Positions 11,301 through 22,888 are shown, numbered from the stretch's first letter. The stretch is DNA of 64,000 nucleotides from Terfezia claveryi (GCA_015179025.1 WHUX01000061.1:62001-126000); one strand, 5' to 3'. Program-made: numbers and translations. The notes: generated from the sequence alone by a model not told the origin.

Positions 11301-14272
11301 GTTGTATGATTGATTGAGACGGTCTAGTTGATGAAAAGTCGAGAGGTAAAGACGAGTATTGATGGTATTCTGTCGGCTCGGAAGAATGACAAACTTCCTT
11401 CTTGCTTCTGCACCTGTCAGAGAGAAAGGAGGAAGAAGAAAAAGGCAAGTATTTCTTAAGATCGTCTTCCCAATTAAAGGAAGCGAGAACCACAGAAGTG
11501 AATAATAAACACGCTCAACGTCTGTCGTGCAAAGGGAAAGTAAAGGGAGAAAAGCAAATGGCAGAGATGGGGAAGAAGTATTAGGTTGGAGATCGACCCA
11601 CCTTCTTGATGATCACAGGACCGCCAGGAACATTCGCCGGAAGACCCCAAAAGCAGAGTTACTGTATGTACTCCCAACCAATGGAACCGTCCGTTTTTGG
11701 AGACAAATAGTCCAAGTTACAAGGTCACCCACCATTCGAGCACGCCAATATCTATACTTGGATCGAACCAAATTAACCCAATATGCAGTTTGGTTGGTGG
11801 TGGGGTACTTTACACCACTAGAAGGATCCCTGGATCGCCAGGAGTATGACGATCGTTTCCTAGAGCACCTAACCCAGTCTGTATAAAATGGTGATATGAT
11901 TTGCCATGAAGGTGGCACCTAATCTCATGGGGCCTGTCGCCACAATCCATCATTTTGGGTATTGGGCCTAGGTAATTCAAAAATTGATTCTGGTCGCCAC
12001 GAGCTCATGGAATGGTACCCAAGCAGGCTGCTGTAGGTACCCCGCCCTCCGCCTTATCATCTAATGTATTCGCTCACAGAACCTCTGACGGAGCAGTGTT
12101 AAGGTATTCTTCTTTTCCCGCGCAGAGGAAGCCGCAAGTACCGGTAGGTATCTGCGTGCCTGCATTGCCGGGGAGACGGAATCCCTGTTGGCCTTTCTGT
12201 TGTTTTTTCGCCCAGCCTGCAACAGCCGAAGCGAACCCAGCGTTCATGCGGGTGCGTTGCTGCCCGCTTAACTCGCATACCAATTATGCTAGTTTGCCGG
12301 ATTAAGAGTATTAGCAGTCTTTCTATTTTGAGGCCTGCTGATCAAGGCCCCAGAATAGCAACAACCACAGCAAAATAATATGAGCACTGGTGGTAAATAT
12401 ACCTGGTGTGGAAAGCCCTAAGAACTTATGACGATTAATACCCCGCTCATGTGCATACCGAGATATAATTACATATCACAAGTTCTAGACTCGATGACCT
12501 CAACACTTGCTTGAGTTTTTGGTTTCCGGAGACTATCTTCAGAGTCAATCTTCCCTAAGCTCAATATGCTTCGCCCATCCGCAGTGAGTCGTCACCGCTT
12601 ATCCTATCCAAGGCAGATTCGTGCAGAGGGTGATTAGATAGAGACCCTTGTGGGTATAAAGAGATAAAATTGTTGTATCTAGAGTAGTGGGCTCAATCGT
12701 CTCGTTCGGCAGGCTTGGTAACGCCGTTTAATCGGCTTGAGTGTCCATCTGCTTCATCGATGGGGTCCTTCAGAACAGCGAATCATAGGTCCTATGCAAG
12801 GGTGGCTGCAGTTGCTCCTGTAGGGGCGCAAACTAATGCACACCATTGTTAATATGTTCCCTGCTGTGGTGCTGTGAGCGTTTCTATTCGTTAGCTCCCG
12901 TTGCCCGATGCTGCAGGATCCACGGCCTTGAGCTGAGTGAGGTACCAGCCCCTTGTCAACGATTGCTTTATCAAAGAAAACTCCCAATAGCCGGAACTGC
13001 GAATTTCGTGAATGTCCAACAATAAAGAACGTTGAAAAAGGACCTGATAATATCACCAGGCTAAAATCTAGATATTAGTTTTACCTCCATCTGCGTTCTT
13101 TTGACCATGTGGATTGAGCATTGTTCCGTTGTCCTGGCAATGCCACTCGCTGTGTTAGTGCTTGTCTTGCTCGGCGGCAATAATACTCCATTGTGGCGCA
13201 ACACCCATGATAATTTAGAGCCACAAATGTCCCTAACATAGCCGCCAACCTCAGTTTCAACTGTGGCGATCATGGAAACGTAAGGCTACTGCTGGCCCAA
13301 CGCAGCAACAAAGTTTTTCTTCGTGATGGATAGGCCTTGACCGAGTCATTTCTTCAGCTGGAAAGGACTGCGAACGCCCAGGCGAATGTGACTTGTAGAG
13401 AGTATCGTATTTCGGTCTACCGTAATTTCGTGTTTCAGGAAATTAAGTGGTGGCACTGTCGGCGGAACCCTCTTTCCTCTCGGCTAATCGACGGCAGCGA
13501 GCCGTAAAGTTATCAAGGGAACATTGTATTATGTGCAGAACGGGTGTGTGACGCATTTAATTTATCGCAACCCCTTCTTCCATAACAATATGCATACTGC
13601 CGTGCTTTACTAATGCAAATAGCACGCGCAACCAAAAAAAAAGAGTACCTATGGGTATCATGGGTATCTTGGGCGCTGGTATAATGCGGGAGAAGTCACC
13701 AGAGAAAGTTGAACGACGATATCTTTGTAACACCAAAACGTAGCCGATCCCCAATCACTCCTCCTGTGCGGCCACTTCGGCAGTTCCGCTGGAATTGAAG
13801 GGCTGGATCGATGTTTTGCAGAGAGACAAACGTATCAGCTTGGAAAGTCCATGCGTTCACAATTAGGATTTCCAACTGTTGTTCATACGATTCGAGATTT
13901 TGTCCAAAAGCTCCCTAACTCTGCTTACTAAGTACTGTAGCGGCACACTAGCCTCATCCGGCGCTTCTCTGCCAAGCTATTAGCTAATCAGAGGACCTAC
14001 TCGAGTCCGGCAATGAAACAAACCCTGGTTTCTCTGGCAAACGATCCCGACTATTTTGGGAGATGACATCAAGATGTCAACACATCCCTCCCACTCGAAA
14101 ATAACCTATGATAGCCTTGGAGAGGTATATATTTCCCTATATCCTAGAGGCCTAACTTTACAGCCCATCACTGCACCCCGCATGCCATAGTATCTACCGA
14201 GCTATATCGCAAGCCAAACCGCAGTCTTCTGTACTAGGTAGATCTTAAACCGATATATACAAAATCTCCACC
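11301..14272. other. Long intergenic region
   Basis: No fungal gene is supported in nearly 3 kb. The promoter of the MARVEL-like gene lies at its left. A segment at about 12040-12305 has a different character (see separate entry). The remainder shows only short frames without conservation. TATA-like strings at about 14120-14260 precede the small gene at 14273. Confidence 0.55.
12040..12305. other. Patch resembling enterobacterial satellite-prophage DNA
   Basis: Both strands are open for long stretches (plus 12012-12305, minus 12074-12283). The plus-strand peptide contains VPVGICVPALPGRRNPCWPF and FFAQPATAEANPAFMRVR. From memory these resemble the translated leader upstream of ash-like genes in P4-type satellite prophages of enterobacteria. 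If so, this is transferred DNA, a cloning or assembly contaminant, or chance. I could not search a database, and neighbouring bases look fungal on both sides. Confidence 0.35.
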
Positions 14273-14725
14273 ATGTCTGAACCCCATGATACCCGCAAAA
14301 ACCCCTATGAGGGTGGGACACTCACCGACTTTGCCGTATACGGCACTACTATGCCCAATGAGTCTTCCACGGAATATGTTCCCTCACGTCCCTCGCCAAA
14401 AGTTGAGCACGCCTACGAACAAGTCCTCGGATACCAAGATCTCGCTGGGGCAGCGGACAATTCCAAGGGGCAGCCTAGGTGCCCTGACCCTGGGGAATAC
14501 GATTCAATGACGGGGGAGGTGGTAACTGGCACTGGTGATGCCATGCCGGTGGAGTCAGAGATGAAGTTCGCTGGTGGGAGGACCTGGGGAGGCAAGGAGA
14601 AAGAGGAGAGGATTCGGAAGGGCACATCTATGCATAAGAAGGAGTGGGAGGAGAAGAGGAGTCTGCAGGGTTGCACGAAGCCTGGGGAGAAGGAACACTC
14701 ATGGGGAATCAAGGAGAATGAATAG
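14273..14725 (+). CDS. Hypothetical small hydrophilic protein
   Basis: A single uninterrupted frame of 150 residues starts at an ATG in good fungal context (CACCATGTCTG), with a TATA-like GATATATAC about 20 bases upstream. The product is strongly hydrophilic, Glu/Lys/Gly-rich, without signal peptide or membrane segment. The second half is highly charged (KEKEERIRKG, KKEWEEKR). No family was recognised. The composition is that of an intrinsically disordered, stress-type protein, but this is inference. Lack of introns and of family support leaves moderate doubt that it is a gene. Confidence 0.5.
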   Translation: MSEPHDTRKNPYEGGTLTDFAVYGTTMPNESSTEYVPSRPSPKVEHAYEQVLGYQDLAGAADNSKGQPRCPDPGEYDSMTGEVVTGTGDAMPVESEMKFAGGRTWGGKEKEERIRKGTSMHKKEWEEKRSLQGCTKPGEKEHSWGIKENE

Positions 14726-15186
14726 GATTGGTTTCTTCTCGAGGGCACTTATGAACTCAACGTTCTGTGGTGATGGCTCCTTCGAGGGCATAGGAGGAAA
14801 ACACATATGTAGCAGTGTGCAAGCGAAAGATGTAGCAAGGTCACCGTTGTAGTGTAGTGCCTTTACACTCCTTGACAATTATTTCGTCCGCCGTAGGCTT
14901 TCTTTTAAAGAATCATTTGAAAAAAAGATCCATATTCTTCAATCGTGGGACCGCATAAGGCCCTTTATAGTTACCCAGCATCGACCCCGCCACACCAGCC
15001 TATCATACCGCCACATCAAGCCACGCTCCATGACGCCTGCAATTTCAAAACATTTCTTTCCCACAGATTGAACTCCTCCACCATATTCCCCAATTCCCGC
15101 CCCGCATGACACTGCACGCAACCCCGGCAGCCATAATCCTCAATTCTGCCACATGAGATAGCAGCTACCTTGCTCTTCGCTTCCTG
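14726..15186. other. Intergenic region upstream of the MDM31/32-type gene
   Basis: No coding feature was found. It likely holds the 3' UTR of the small gene and the promoter of the MDM31/32-type gene. Confidence 0.5.
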
Positions 15187-17897
15187 ATGAGCACTAGAGC
15201 ACTGCGGAACCTTTGCGGGGCTCTGTGGGATTCGTTTGCGCCTGCAACTCAAAGCAAGAGTCGTATCCGTAACTTTCACTCGTTTGGGCAGTCACAACAC
15301 CATGTCCAGGGTTCTATTAGACCGATATTAGAGGCACGGAGCAACTCCGATGTATTCGCGAACTATCGATGGAGACCCTTTGCTCCGCAGTTTCGCCCGA
15401 AACTTCTGACGCCTTCCCTCCCGATTGGCACACTGGCGGGGAGGTCGAGATATGTCTTATCGAGGGGGTTCGGGGCAGGGTCCATGTGCTGGCAGGGGGC
15501 TCCGGGGTCGGTGGTAACAAGTACAGGTCCAGGACCGATAGCTCCTGCTGCTGCTGCTGTCGGCGCATGTTCAGCGGTCACAGGCGAGCGTACATCTGGG
15601 GGATGCACGCAGTGTGGTCGGGTAGGTGGGAAGGTGCCAAAGGGGATCGATAGGTCCATGATTGCTATGCTTGCAGCTGGGGGGTTGGAAAGGACAACTT
15701 CTACAACCAGGCGGGGTAGGCTACGGCCTTTATTGACTTTAAAGAGGCTGAAAGCTAGGCCTGCAGGCTCAGCTGGAGGATCTGGCACAACACCCGGAGG
15801 CTCCGGTGGGGCAGCAGCTGGAGGCTTTCCTGCGGGCGGCGGAGCAGGAAGAAGACCAGGCGGCCGCAATAGCAACAATGGTTCTCGTAATGGTAACGGA
15901 GATGGCAACAGCAAGAATGGAACCCCACCACCTCTGGAAGATCCCACCTCCCCTGACCCCGGAATTCTAGGGCGGATTGCTTCAATCCACCGCCCCACCA
16001 AAGACCAAATGCTCGCAGCGGCGAACGGTGTCTTTGCCCGTTTCCGTATCCGCACAAAATGGGCTCTTATTCGCCAAATGCGTCCTTATAACCTTGAAGA
16101 TATTGCCGCTCTCTTACAATGGCTCCTAGTGGGACATATCATTTGGGTCGTTGTTGGGACAACTACTTTCTTCTCCATTGTCTTGCTTCTGGTGAATACT
16201 GTTTATGCACAAGGTAACTCTCACATCCCCTCACTATCCTGTTACCCTGTACTGACCCCTGGTATAGAAAGTCTTGCATCCATGGTAGGCAACTACCTGA
16301 CCCGCGAAACCGGTGTCCGCATTGTCTTCGAATCAGCCATCGTTCCCCGGTGGAAAGATGGCCGCATCTCCCTCAAAAACGTCTTTGCCTCCCGGCGCCC
16401 CGGCAACCTGAAGGATAAATCTAAAAAAAACGTACAAAAAGGCAGCTCTGCCACCGCTGCAGCCATCGCCGCCGCTGCAATCCACGCTGACAACACAAGT
16501 AAAGGCACCGAATACACCACCCAGATCCAAGATGAAGAGGAAGAAGAAGACACAAACTATACCCAATTTGACGTCACCATTGACGAAGTCGCTGTCACCC
16601 TCTCCCTCGCTCGCTGGATGAATGGAAAAGGCCTTCTTAAGGACGTACAAGTCAAAGGGGTCCGTGGAGTCGTCGATCGCACCCATGTCGTTTGGGAGGA
16701 AGGAGTAGACCCCCGCTCTTATCGGCACGTCCACCAACCCGGGGATTTTGCAATTGAGTCTTTCAAACTTGAAGATTTCCTAGTGACAGTCTACGAACCA
16801 GATGGATTCCGCCCCTTTTCAGTTTCAATCTACAATTGTGACTTACCACAGCTAAGGAAGCAGTGGCTTTTTTATGATTTCTTGAGCGCAAATAACATGT
16901 CTGGTTCATTCGATCATTCTCTATTCACTATCCACCCTAGGCAGCGACACGGTATTAGTCCGAGTCAGCAATTACTTCACGGGGAGGGTGAGGATAGGAT
17001 AACTTGGAAGAAAATCTCCCGGCTGAGAATTGATGGGCTGAAGATAGACCACTTGAACCGCGGGGTAGAGGGGCCATTTGGCTGGATCAAAGAGGGAAGT
17101 GTGGATATCGTTGCAGACATTTTGTTCCCTGAAGACGAGGACGAGCTTGCGTTTAGCAAAGTTGTCCAGGAGATTGTTGACCGAGTCGAAAAAACTGTGT
17201 CTTCATCCAGCACCACCCCATCCCCACTTTCAGAGTCTCTCTCGCTAGATAATCTCCGCTCCATATTCCAGCCAGATAATCTCCAGTCACTATTCAAACT
17301 AGATAACCTCCGCCTCCTATTACAGTCCATTACATCTCCACCCGCGCCCCCGCCACCAACAATCCGCCTCCCCCCTTCACCACCAGTCCAGGAGAAAAAA
17401 GAACCAAGTACAGAAGGGTCCTCATCAACAAATAGCAATGAAAAGAAGGATGACAACCGCTTTATTGTCCTAGACCTGCACATCCAACTCTTCTCCGTCC
17501 GCGCTGCAGTCCCCATTTTCACTAAGGACCTTAGCTACGTAAATTCAGCGCTTATCAGACCGATCGTAGCATATATTAATAGTAGACAGACATATATTCC
17601 CATTCAGTGTAGGGTTGTCAAGAGGACGAGTGAGTTTGATGGAAGCTGGACGGTGTATGATTCGGGGCTGATGGATGATTTGAGTGCAGAGGTATGTTTT
17701 ATTCCTGACTGAAATGACGAGTATTGGGTGAATGGGCTAATGAATGGTGTGGTGCGGGGGGTTAGACGTATGAAGCGTTTGCGGCGCATGTGATGGATAG
17801 ACAGGCGAGGAGGAGGAGGTTTAGGAAGGTGGGGCTGTGGAGTTTGCAGTTGATGGCACAGGCGGTGTTGATGGCTATGGCAGGGAATTTGGCGTGA
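15187..17897 (+). CDS. MDM31/MDM32 family mitochondrial inner-membrane protein
   Basis: Exons 15187-16213, 16268-17691 and 17766-17897 give 860 residues. The Arg/Ser-rich N-terminus (STRALRNLCGALW) fits a mitochondrial presequence. A Gly/Asn-rich low-complexity region follows. The conserved family core then begins with IRTKWALIRQMRPYNLEDI, a membrane span (LVGHIIWVVVGTTTFFSIVLLL), then ETGVRIVFESAIVPRWKDG and the DFAIESFKLEDFLVTVYEPD block, and ends with IRPIVAYINSRQTYIPI and a second hydrophobic C-terminal segment. Family members act in mitochondrial morphology, nucleoid distribution and cardiolipin/phosphatidylethanolamine balance. MDM31 versus MDM32 cannot be decided by eye. The first intron is 54 bases, in frame and stop-free. 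Three diverged copies of a DNLxxLF-like motif lie at about 17248-17322. Confidence 0.88.
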
Positions 17898-18847
17898 TGG
17901 TGATTCCCACTGTTCTGATATGCCTTTTCTCCTTGCTCGTCCCTTGACGGGGAGTCTTAGATCTTTGTGTTTACGGTTGGCTTTGGCTTTTATATATATA
18001 TATATATGCTGGATGTTTGCGGTTTTTTTTTTTTCAGCTTCTCAATTGTCATTGTAATCATAGGTGATGTTTTTGCGGAGGTGTTACTGTATATGCAAGA
18101 AATTTCTTTCTTTTCAAATACTACTCTCATGTATTGGGTGTCGGGCTGGTTGGGGTGCTTTTTGATTTTGGGGTTTGGGTTAGAATAATCTCCGCTTATT
18201 ATGATGCATCGTATGGCGTCGAATTACAGTATATCACTGAACAATACTACCGTACTTCCTGGGCCGTTACCCTGAATAGAGGTACTGATTACACTGAATA
18301 GTAAGCAAGCATACCGTGAACCAGTACATATGTACTGTAACGGCTTTACTGATGCCGAACGGGTAGCATATATGCGTTCTATATCTTCTTTTGTCGTTTC
18401 AGGCCCAGCTGGTAGCGAATATTGCGGCGGGTCTCCTCCGCATAGGGCGTTGATTGCTGTACTTCTCAGCACAATAGGCGCATTCCGCATACCTCTTACT
18501 TCTTTTTTCTAATTAACGCGTCCCGGCCGCTGCGCTTCTTACTCTCCTGCTTTCTCTCCTTTGGCACTCGGTCGTGATAGTACTTATCATTCCCTCTCCT
18601 TCAAACCGGCTTCGTTATTAGCGACTGCTGATACATATTACCATACCACCACTGGTAGCTTGTCTTATTGTATTATAATCGCTGCTGCAGCTTGTTTTGA
18701 GTCACGGCCTTCCTTCAAACGCGAACACTGATAAATGGCTTCCACGGCACTGGGAAAGAGGGCGAGGCAGCATTGTACTGATTTCGAGGGTATGGCCTTC
18801 TTCACACACCCGGAAGACGATTGTGACGGCTGACACCAACGACAGTT
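17898..18847. other. Intergenic region, promoter of CDC6
   Basis: A TA microsatellite lies at about 17991-18007 and a T10 run just after it. No exon was found. The MluI-type cell-cycle element is listed separately. Confidence 0.55.
18516..18521. promoter_or_regulatory. MluI cell-cycle box (ACGCGT) upstream of CDC6
   Basis: The palindrome ACGCGT lies about 330 bases upstream of the CDC6 start codon. In yeasts this is the core site of the G1/S factor MBF (Mbp1/Swi6; Cdc10 complex), which controls CDC6/cdc18. A single hexamer can occur by chance, so the regulatory role is inference. Confidence 0.4.
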
Positions 18848-20764
18848 ATGATTCCCTCTCCAATCGACACCGCCAAAGCTCGTCGAGCCCCTCTAAAGCA
18901 AACGCCGACTGCATGCTCTACAGCCACCCCTCTTGGCCCCTCGCACGAGAATGAATTCGAAGCTGCCGTCTCCGGCGTGTTAGATTCATCAAATAAGAAG
19001 AAGAAGAAGCAAAAGTGCACACACATACATCATGAAGACGACTCTGATGGATCGGGAACTTCTGACAGCGAGCCCCTCTTCCCCTCCCTTAACTATGATA
19101 AGAACGCGTCTACGAAAAAATTCTCCCCTCTCCTTGCCAAGAAAACCGATGTGGAAAATATTCCCCCCATCCTGCGCACCCCACGGCACCGCGACGCAAT
19201 CCAAAAAGCCCCCATCACTCCCCGGCACAAAATATCCGTCGTGGGGAAGCCCATGACTCCCCGGTCTCAACCGGGGACCCCCTCTTCCCGCATCCAAGGC
19301 GACAGTGTAGCTTCTGTGCTTGGCGCCGCAAGGGCCATGTTCGCCAGGGGCTCAGCCTCGGGCAAGCTTATTGGGCGGGAAAAGGAGCGGGAGAAGCTTG
19401 CTACGTACCTCGGAGAGAGGATTGAAGGCGGGGAAGGTGGGTGCTTGTACATCAGCGGCCCACCGGGGACAGGAAAAAGTGCGTTGTTGAATGAGACCCT
19501 TGAAGGAGTAGAGCGTAATGGCGCTGCAGGGGTAAAGAAGGCATATGTGAATTGTATGGTTGTCAAGGATCCAAAGGGGATTTACGCTAGGTTGTTGGAA
19601 GAGTTTTGGGATGCTGATATAATGGGGGATGTGGAATCCAAAGACGGGATGGACGAGTTGGAGGGGCTATTTGTTAGCCCACAGCAGGGGAAGCGGGGAT
19701 TATATGTGGTTGTGTTGGATGAGATCGACCACCTCCTTACCAAGGACCAGGAGATCCTCTACAGTATCTTCGAGTGGTCACTTGCAAAGAATTCGCATCT
19801 TATCCTGATCGGTATTGCGAACGCATTGGATCTTACGGACAGGTTCCTTCCTAGACTCAAAGCGAGGAATCTGAAACCACAGTTACTCCCGTTTAAACCA
19901 TATGATGCGAAACAGATTGCAGAGGTCGTCACTTCTCGACTGAGATCACTACTTCCAGAGGATGCGAAGGATAAGAATTATGTTCCGTACGTCCATCCAG
20001 CCGCCATCCAGCTCTGTGCGAGGAAAGTCGCCGCACATACAGGGGATCTGAGGAAGGCGTTTGATATGTGTCGGAGGGGACTGGAGTTACTTGATAGCGA
20101 GTTGAAGGAGAAAGCGAGGAAAGAGGCTGCAGCGAAAGCTTTCGCTTCATCAGAAGAGTATCCTTTCTCTGTGGGAATGACGCCTCTTGCTGCTGCGGTT
20201 GAGAGGCTTCCTCTAGGTGAAGCCAGATTGAACCATAACCTCCCCAATACATCTCGGAAATCAGCTTCCCCAACCCCAATCCCACAGACCCCATCGAAAA
20301 CAAAAATCACGATATCCTATGACCCCCTCACAGGCCCACGTGTCACAATTGCGCATATAGCCCGTATCTCTTCTACCGCATTCGGTGGATCAGCACTCTC
20401 GCGGGTTAAGTGCTTGAATCTCCAACAAAAAGCGGTGTTGTGCGCTTGCTGTGTACATGAGACAAGGAAGGGACAAGCCCCGATGATGAGGGAGTTGTAT
20501 GCCAGTTATGGGGGCGTGTGTAAGAGGGATAGGTTATTGGCTAGATTGAGCATGGTTGAGTTTAGGGATGTGGTGGGCGGGTTGGAGAGTGCTGGGGTGG
20601 TGGGGCTGAGCACGGTTGGTGCGGTTGGGCAAAGGACGCCGAGTAAGAAAAGTGGGGGGACAGGGGGGATGGATGAGAGGAGGGTTAGTTGTCTAGTTAG
20701 GGAGGGGGAGTTGAGGAAGGAGGTGGAGTGGGTGGGAGCGTTGGGGAGGATGTTTATGGAGTAG
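18848..20764 (+). CDS. CDC6: Cell division control protein 6 (replication licensing ATPase)
   Basis: A single exon codes 638 residues. The basic, Ser/Thr-Pro-rich N-terminus has several TP sites (RTPRHR, ITPRHK, MTPRSQ) suited to CDK control, and a KKKKKQK patch that may be a nuclear signal. The AAA+ core follows, with Walker A GPPGTGKS at about 204-211, Walker B VVLDEIDHL at about 289-297, sensor 1 GIANALDLTDRFLPRL and the sensor 2 region THTGDLRKAFDMCRR (read AAHTGDLRKAFD). A C-terminal winged-helix region (about KCLNLQQKAVLCACCVHETRK) ends the protein. CDC6 joins ORC at origins and loads MCM2-7. ORC1 is a relative, but there is no BAH domain and the size fits CDC6. Confidence 0.93.
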   Translation: MIPSPIDTAKARRAPLKQTPTACSTATPLGPSHENEFEAAVSGVLDSSNKKKKKQKCTHIHHEDDSDGSGTSDSEPLFPSLNYDKNASTKKFSPLLAKKTDVENIPPILRTPRHRDAIQKAPITPRHKISVVGKPMTPRSQPGTPSSRIQGDSVASVLGAARAMFARGSASGKLIGREKEREKLATYLGERIEGGEGGCLYISGPPGTGKSALLNETLEGVERNGAAGVKKAYVNCMVVKDPKGIYARLLEEFWDADIMGDVESKDGMDELEGLFVSPQQGKRGLYVVVLDEIDHLLTKDQEILYSIFEWSLAKNSHLILIGIANALDLTDRFLPRLKARNLKPQLLPFKPYDAKQIAEVVTSRLRSLLPEDAKDKNYVPYVHPAAIQLCARKVAAHTGDLRKAFDMCRRGLELLDSELKEKARKEAAAKAFASSEEYPFSVGMTPLAAAVERLPLGEARLNHNLPNTSRKSASPTPIPQTPSKTKITISYDPLTGPRVTIAHIARISSTAFGGSALSRVKCLNLQQKAVLCACCVHETRKGQAPMMRELYASYGGVCKRDRLLARLSMVEFRDVVGGLESAGVVGLSTVGAVGQRTPSKKSGGTGGMDERRVSCLVREGELRKEVEWVGALGRMFME

Positions 20765-21307
20765 AATTATGGATATGCATTAACATTGATTGGGTGGGTT
20801 GTTTTTGATGCGCTTGACTTGGATTATACGCAGTTTGTGCGTGTTTGGTCCTACCTCTGTTTTTTTGGTGTATCTGTGTTTTTTTCCCCTTTGAAGAAAA
20901 GCTGTGAGTTGGTACGCTACTTGATGAGGCTGTGTGAGATTGTTTTCCTTGTTTTTCTTTTTTTGTGACTGTATCAAGCGCTGCGGTATACCATAGTTTC
21001 TTCCCTTTTGATTTTTCCTTGGAATTGGAATCTGCGCCGGCGGGATTGGATTGGTTTAGTTGTACGATGGTTATATCGTATAGACGCCTGCCTTATCCAC
21101 CACGTAAATGATTGGGAGTTTTTCAGTTGGTTTAGCTTTAGGTACTGTACGGATAATTTAGAAATACTCAGAATTTAACCTGTACTTTTTTTCCAAAGTT
21201 ATCAAAACATTATGTATCTCCATCCAATAATAAATACTGTTATAACAAAAACAACTCCCTCCCCCGAGGAAAAGGGAGGGCGTGTAATCAGGAACAAAAT
21301 CATAAAT
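20765..21307. other. Intergenic region between CDC6 and tRNA-Gly
   Basis: AT-rich, no coding feature. It holds the CDC6 3' UTR and the pol III terminator of the tRNA at 21296-21299. Confidence 0.55.
21296..21299 (-). terminator. RNA polymerase III terminator of tRNA-Gly
   Basis: On the minus strand a TTTT run lies nine bases beyond the 3' end of the tRNA, the usual pol III stop signal. Confidence 0.6.
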
Positions 21308-21377
21308 GCATCAGCGGGGAATCGAACCCCGGTCGAATCGATGGCAACGATTCATCATACCACTGGACCACTGATGC
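21308..21377 (-). tRNA. tRNA-Gly (anticodon GCC)
   Basis: The minus strand folds as a cloverleaf. The acceptor GCATCAG pairs with CTGATGC over seven pairs. The anticodon stem AATCG/CGATT encloses loop TTGCCAT with anticodon GCC, and the T arm is CGGGG-TTCGATT-CCCCG. The internal B box GGTTCGATTCC is intact. No intron is present. CCA is not encoded, as expected in eukaryotes. Confidence 0.95.
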
Positions 21378-21949
21378 TTTTCTTATGTTGTGTTAGCAAT
21401 GAAGTATGGGATACTTTTCTGACTTTCCTCAGTTAGAAGAATTTACCCTCAACTACTAGTACGAGGTCCAAGTAAAGAAATATTAATATAACGGTAAATA
21501 ATTAAGAAATAACATATCTCACATCCAACGGACAAGTTAAACCCCGAAAGGAATCTTTTCACTTCATTTTGTTATACTTTATTTTATTCATTTCCACAAT
21601 ACCATATGTGTACATACTAGTAAGTATACATAGTATATATGCTCAACACATATAACTCCATTATCCATTCCCCCACCAAAAGAGCCCTAAGCAAAAGTAT
21701 CAAATCAAAAAGAATAAAAATAAAAGATAAATCGACGGTATCCATAACACCAACCACTGAATCAACCAGAACAGTGGGGTCATCAACCCCCCTCAAAGCA
21801 TGGGACCATCAACGCCTCACCTCCTTTCTACCAACCTCCTCATCAACAGCCCTCCCAGCCACCCCACTCTTCCCTTCGGGTTCAATACCGCCCAAACAAC
21901 CGCTACCCCCAACGCAACCCATGCCATTTCTGACGTCGATGGACTAAAA
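21378..21949. other. Intergenic region between tRNA-Gly and the J-protein gene
   Basis: AT-rich. A 102-codon open frame on the plus strand (21639-21947) lies opposite the 3' UTR of the J-protein gene. It has no recognisable similarity and is not called. Confidence 0.5.
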
Positions 21950-22888
21950 CTAAGCGCTAGCAGCATGTGATAGGACCTTGCTCGCGAGATCTGCCAGTAT
22001 CTTGCGTGCGCGTGCCCCGGCCGCCGAGGAAGGTGTTAGCCTAGTATGACCTTGCAGCCGCAACGCAGCGAATCGCAGAAGCAAAAATGCGCGAGATGCA
22101 GCGATATGAGTTTTCATGCCCGCCCTCTCCACTATCCTCGACGAAAAGCACGAGCACACGCACTCGCAACGTAAGCAATCATAAATTGCAGCTTACCTTA
22201 GCCTTGTCACCCTGCGGCAACTGCTGAAACACTTCATAGACACTCTTCCCCTTTGCATCCCTGACCGCACCCAACCTGTTCCCCGCGACCGCCCCCGCAA
22301 ACATGCCCGGTACACTTCCCACAATAAACCCCAGTGCCGCACCACTTATCCCACCAACAATGCCATACAGCTTTCCCCCGCCATTCCCCGGCGTCCCGTC
22401 AGCACCGACGCCTTCCTCCCGGAGCATCTCCTCAAACGCATTCCCAAATTGCTCTTCTTGACTGTCTTCGCTGGGATGTTGCGGAAAGCCGTTGGTTCGG
22501 GAACCACTTGAGTCACCGAAAAAGGAGGAAGATGCACCAGACAAGCGGCGAGCTTCGTCGTAGTCTCGCCGGCGCTGCGGGTCGGAGAGGGTGTAGTATG
22601 CATCGTTGACTTCTTGGAATTTGCGAGTGCGGGCGGTGCGGGCGGGGTCGGTAGCGGAGACGCGATCTGGGTGGGTTTTGAGTGCGGCTCTGTAGAGGTG
22701 AGTCTATGCGGCTACGGAATTGTAGAAGATGGGGAGGGGGAGAGAGACTTCTTGTATGCATCGCGGATCTCTTGCTGGGTTGCGGTGGGGAAGACACCTA
22801 GGACTTTGTAGTAGTCTGGAATAGCTGCAGAGGAGATAGCTATGTGAGATAAGGACCACCGGTACTCGAGGGGGTGTGACTTACACAT
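21950..22888 (-). CDS. J-domain co-chaperone with glycine-zipper segment
   Basis: Minus-strand exons are 22888-22885, 22824-22749, 22689-22197 and 22000-21950, in phase, giving 207 residues. The first exon is only ATGT and the protein begins MSIPDYYKVLGV. The J domain has helix I (PDYYKVLGV), helix II (QQEIRDAYKKAALKTHPDR), the catalytic HPD motif, and helix III/IV (FQEVNDAYYTLSDPQRRRDYD). After an acidic linker comes a Gly/Ala-rich hydrophobic stretch with GxxxG spacing (GGISGAALGFIVGSVPGMF), then a short tail ending ILADLASKVLSHAASA. It is a type III J-protein, lacking the Gly/Phe region and zinc finger, that stimulates an Hsp70. The zipper could insert in or bind a membrane. The long last intron (196 bases) is set by the conserved tail. 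Confidence 0.85.

Noticed and set aside
21639..21947. 102-codon plus-strand frame next to the J-protein stop
   Set aside because: Lies antisense to the likely J-protein 3' UTR; no family resemblance and low-complexity Ser/Thr/Pro content.
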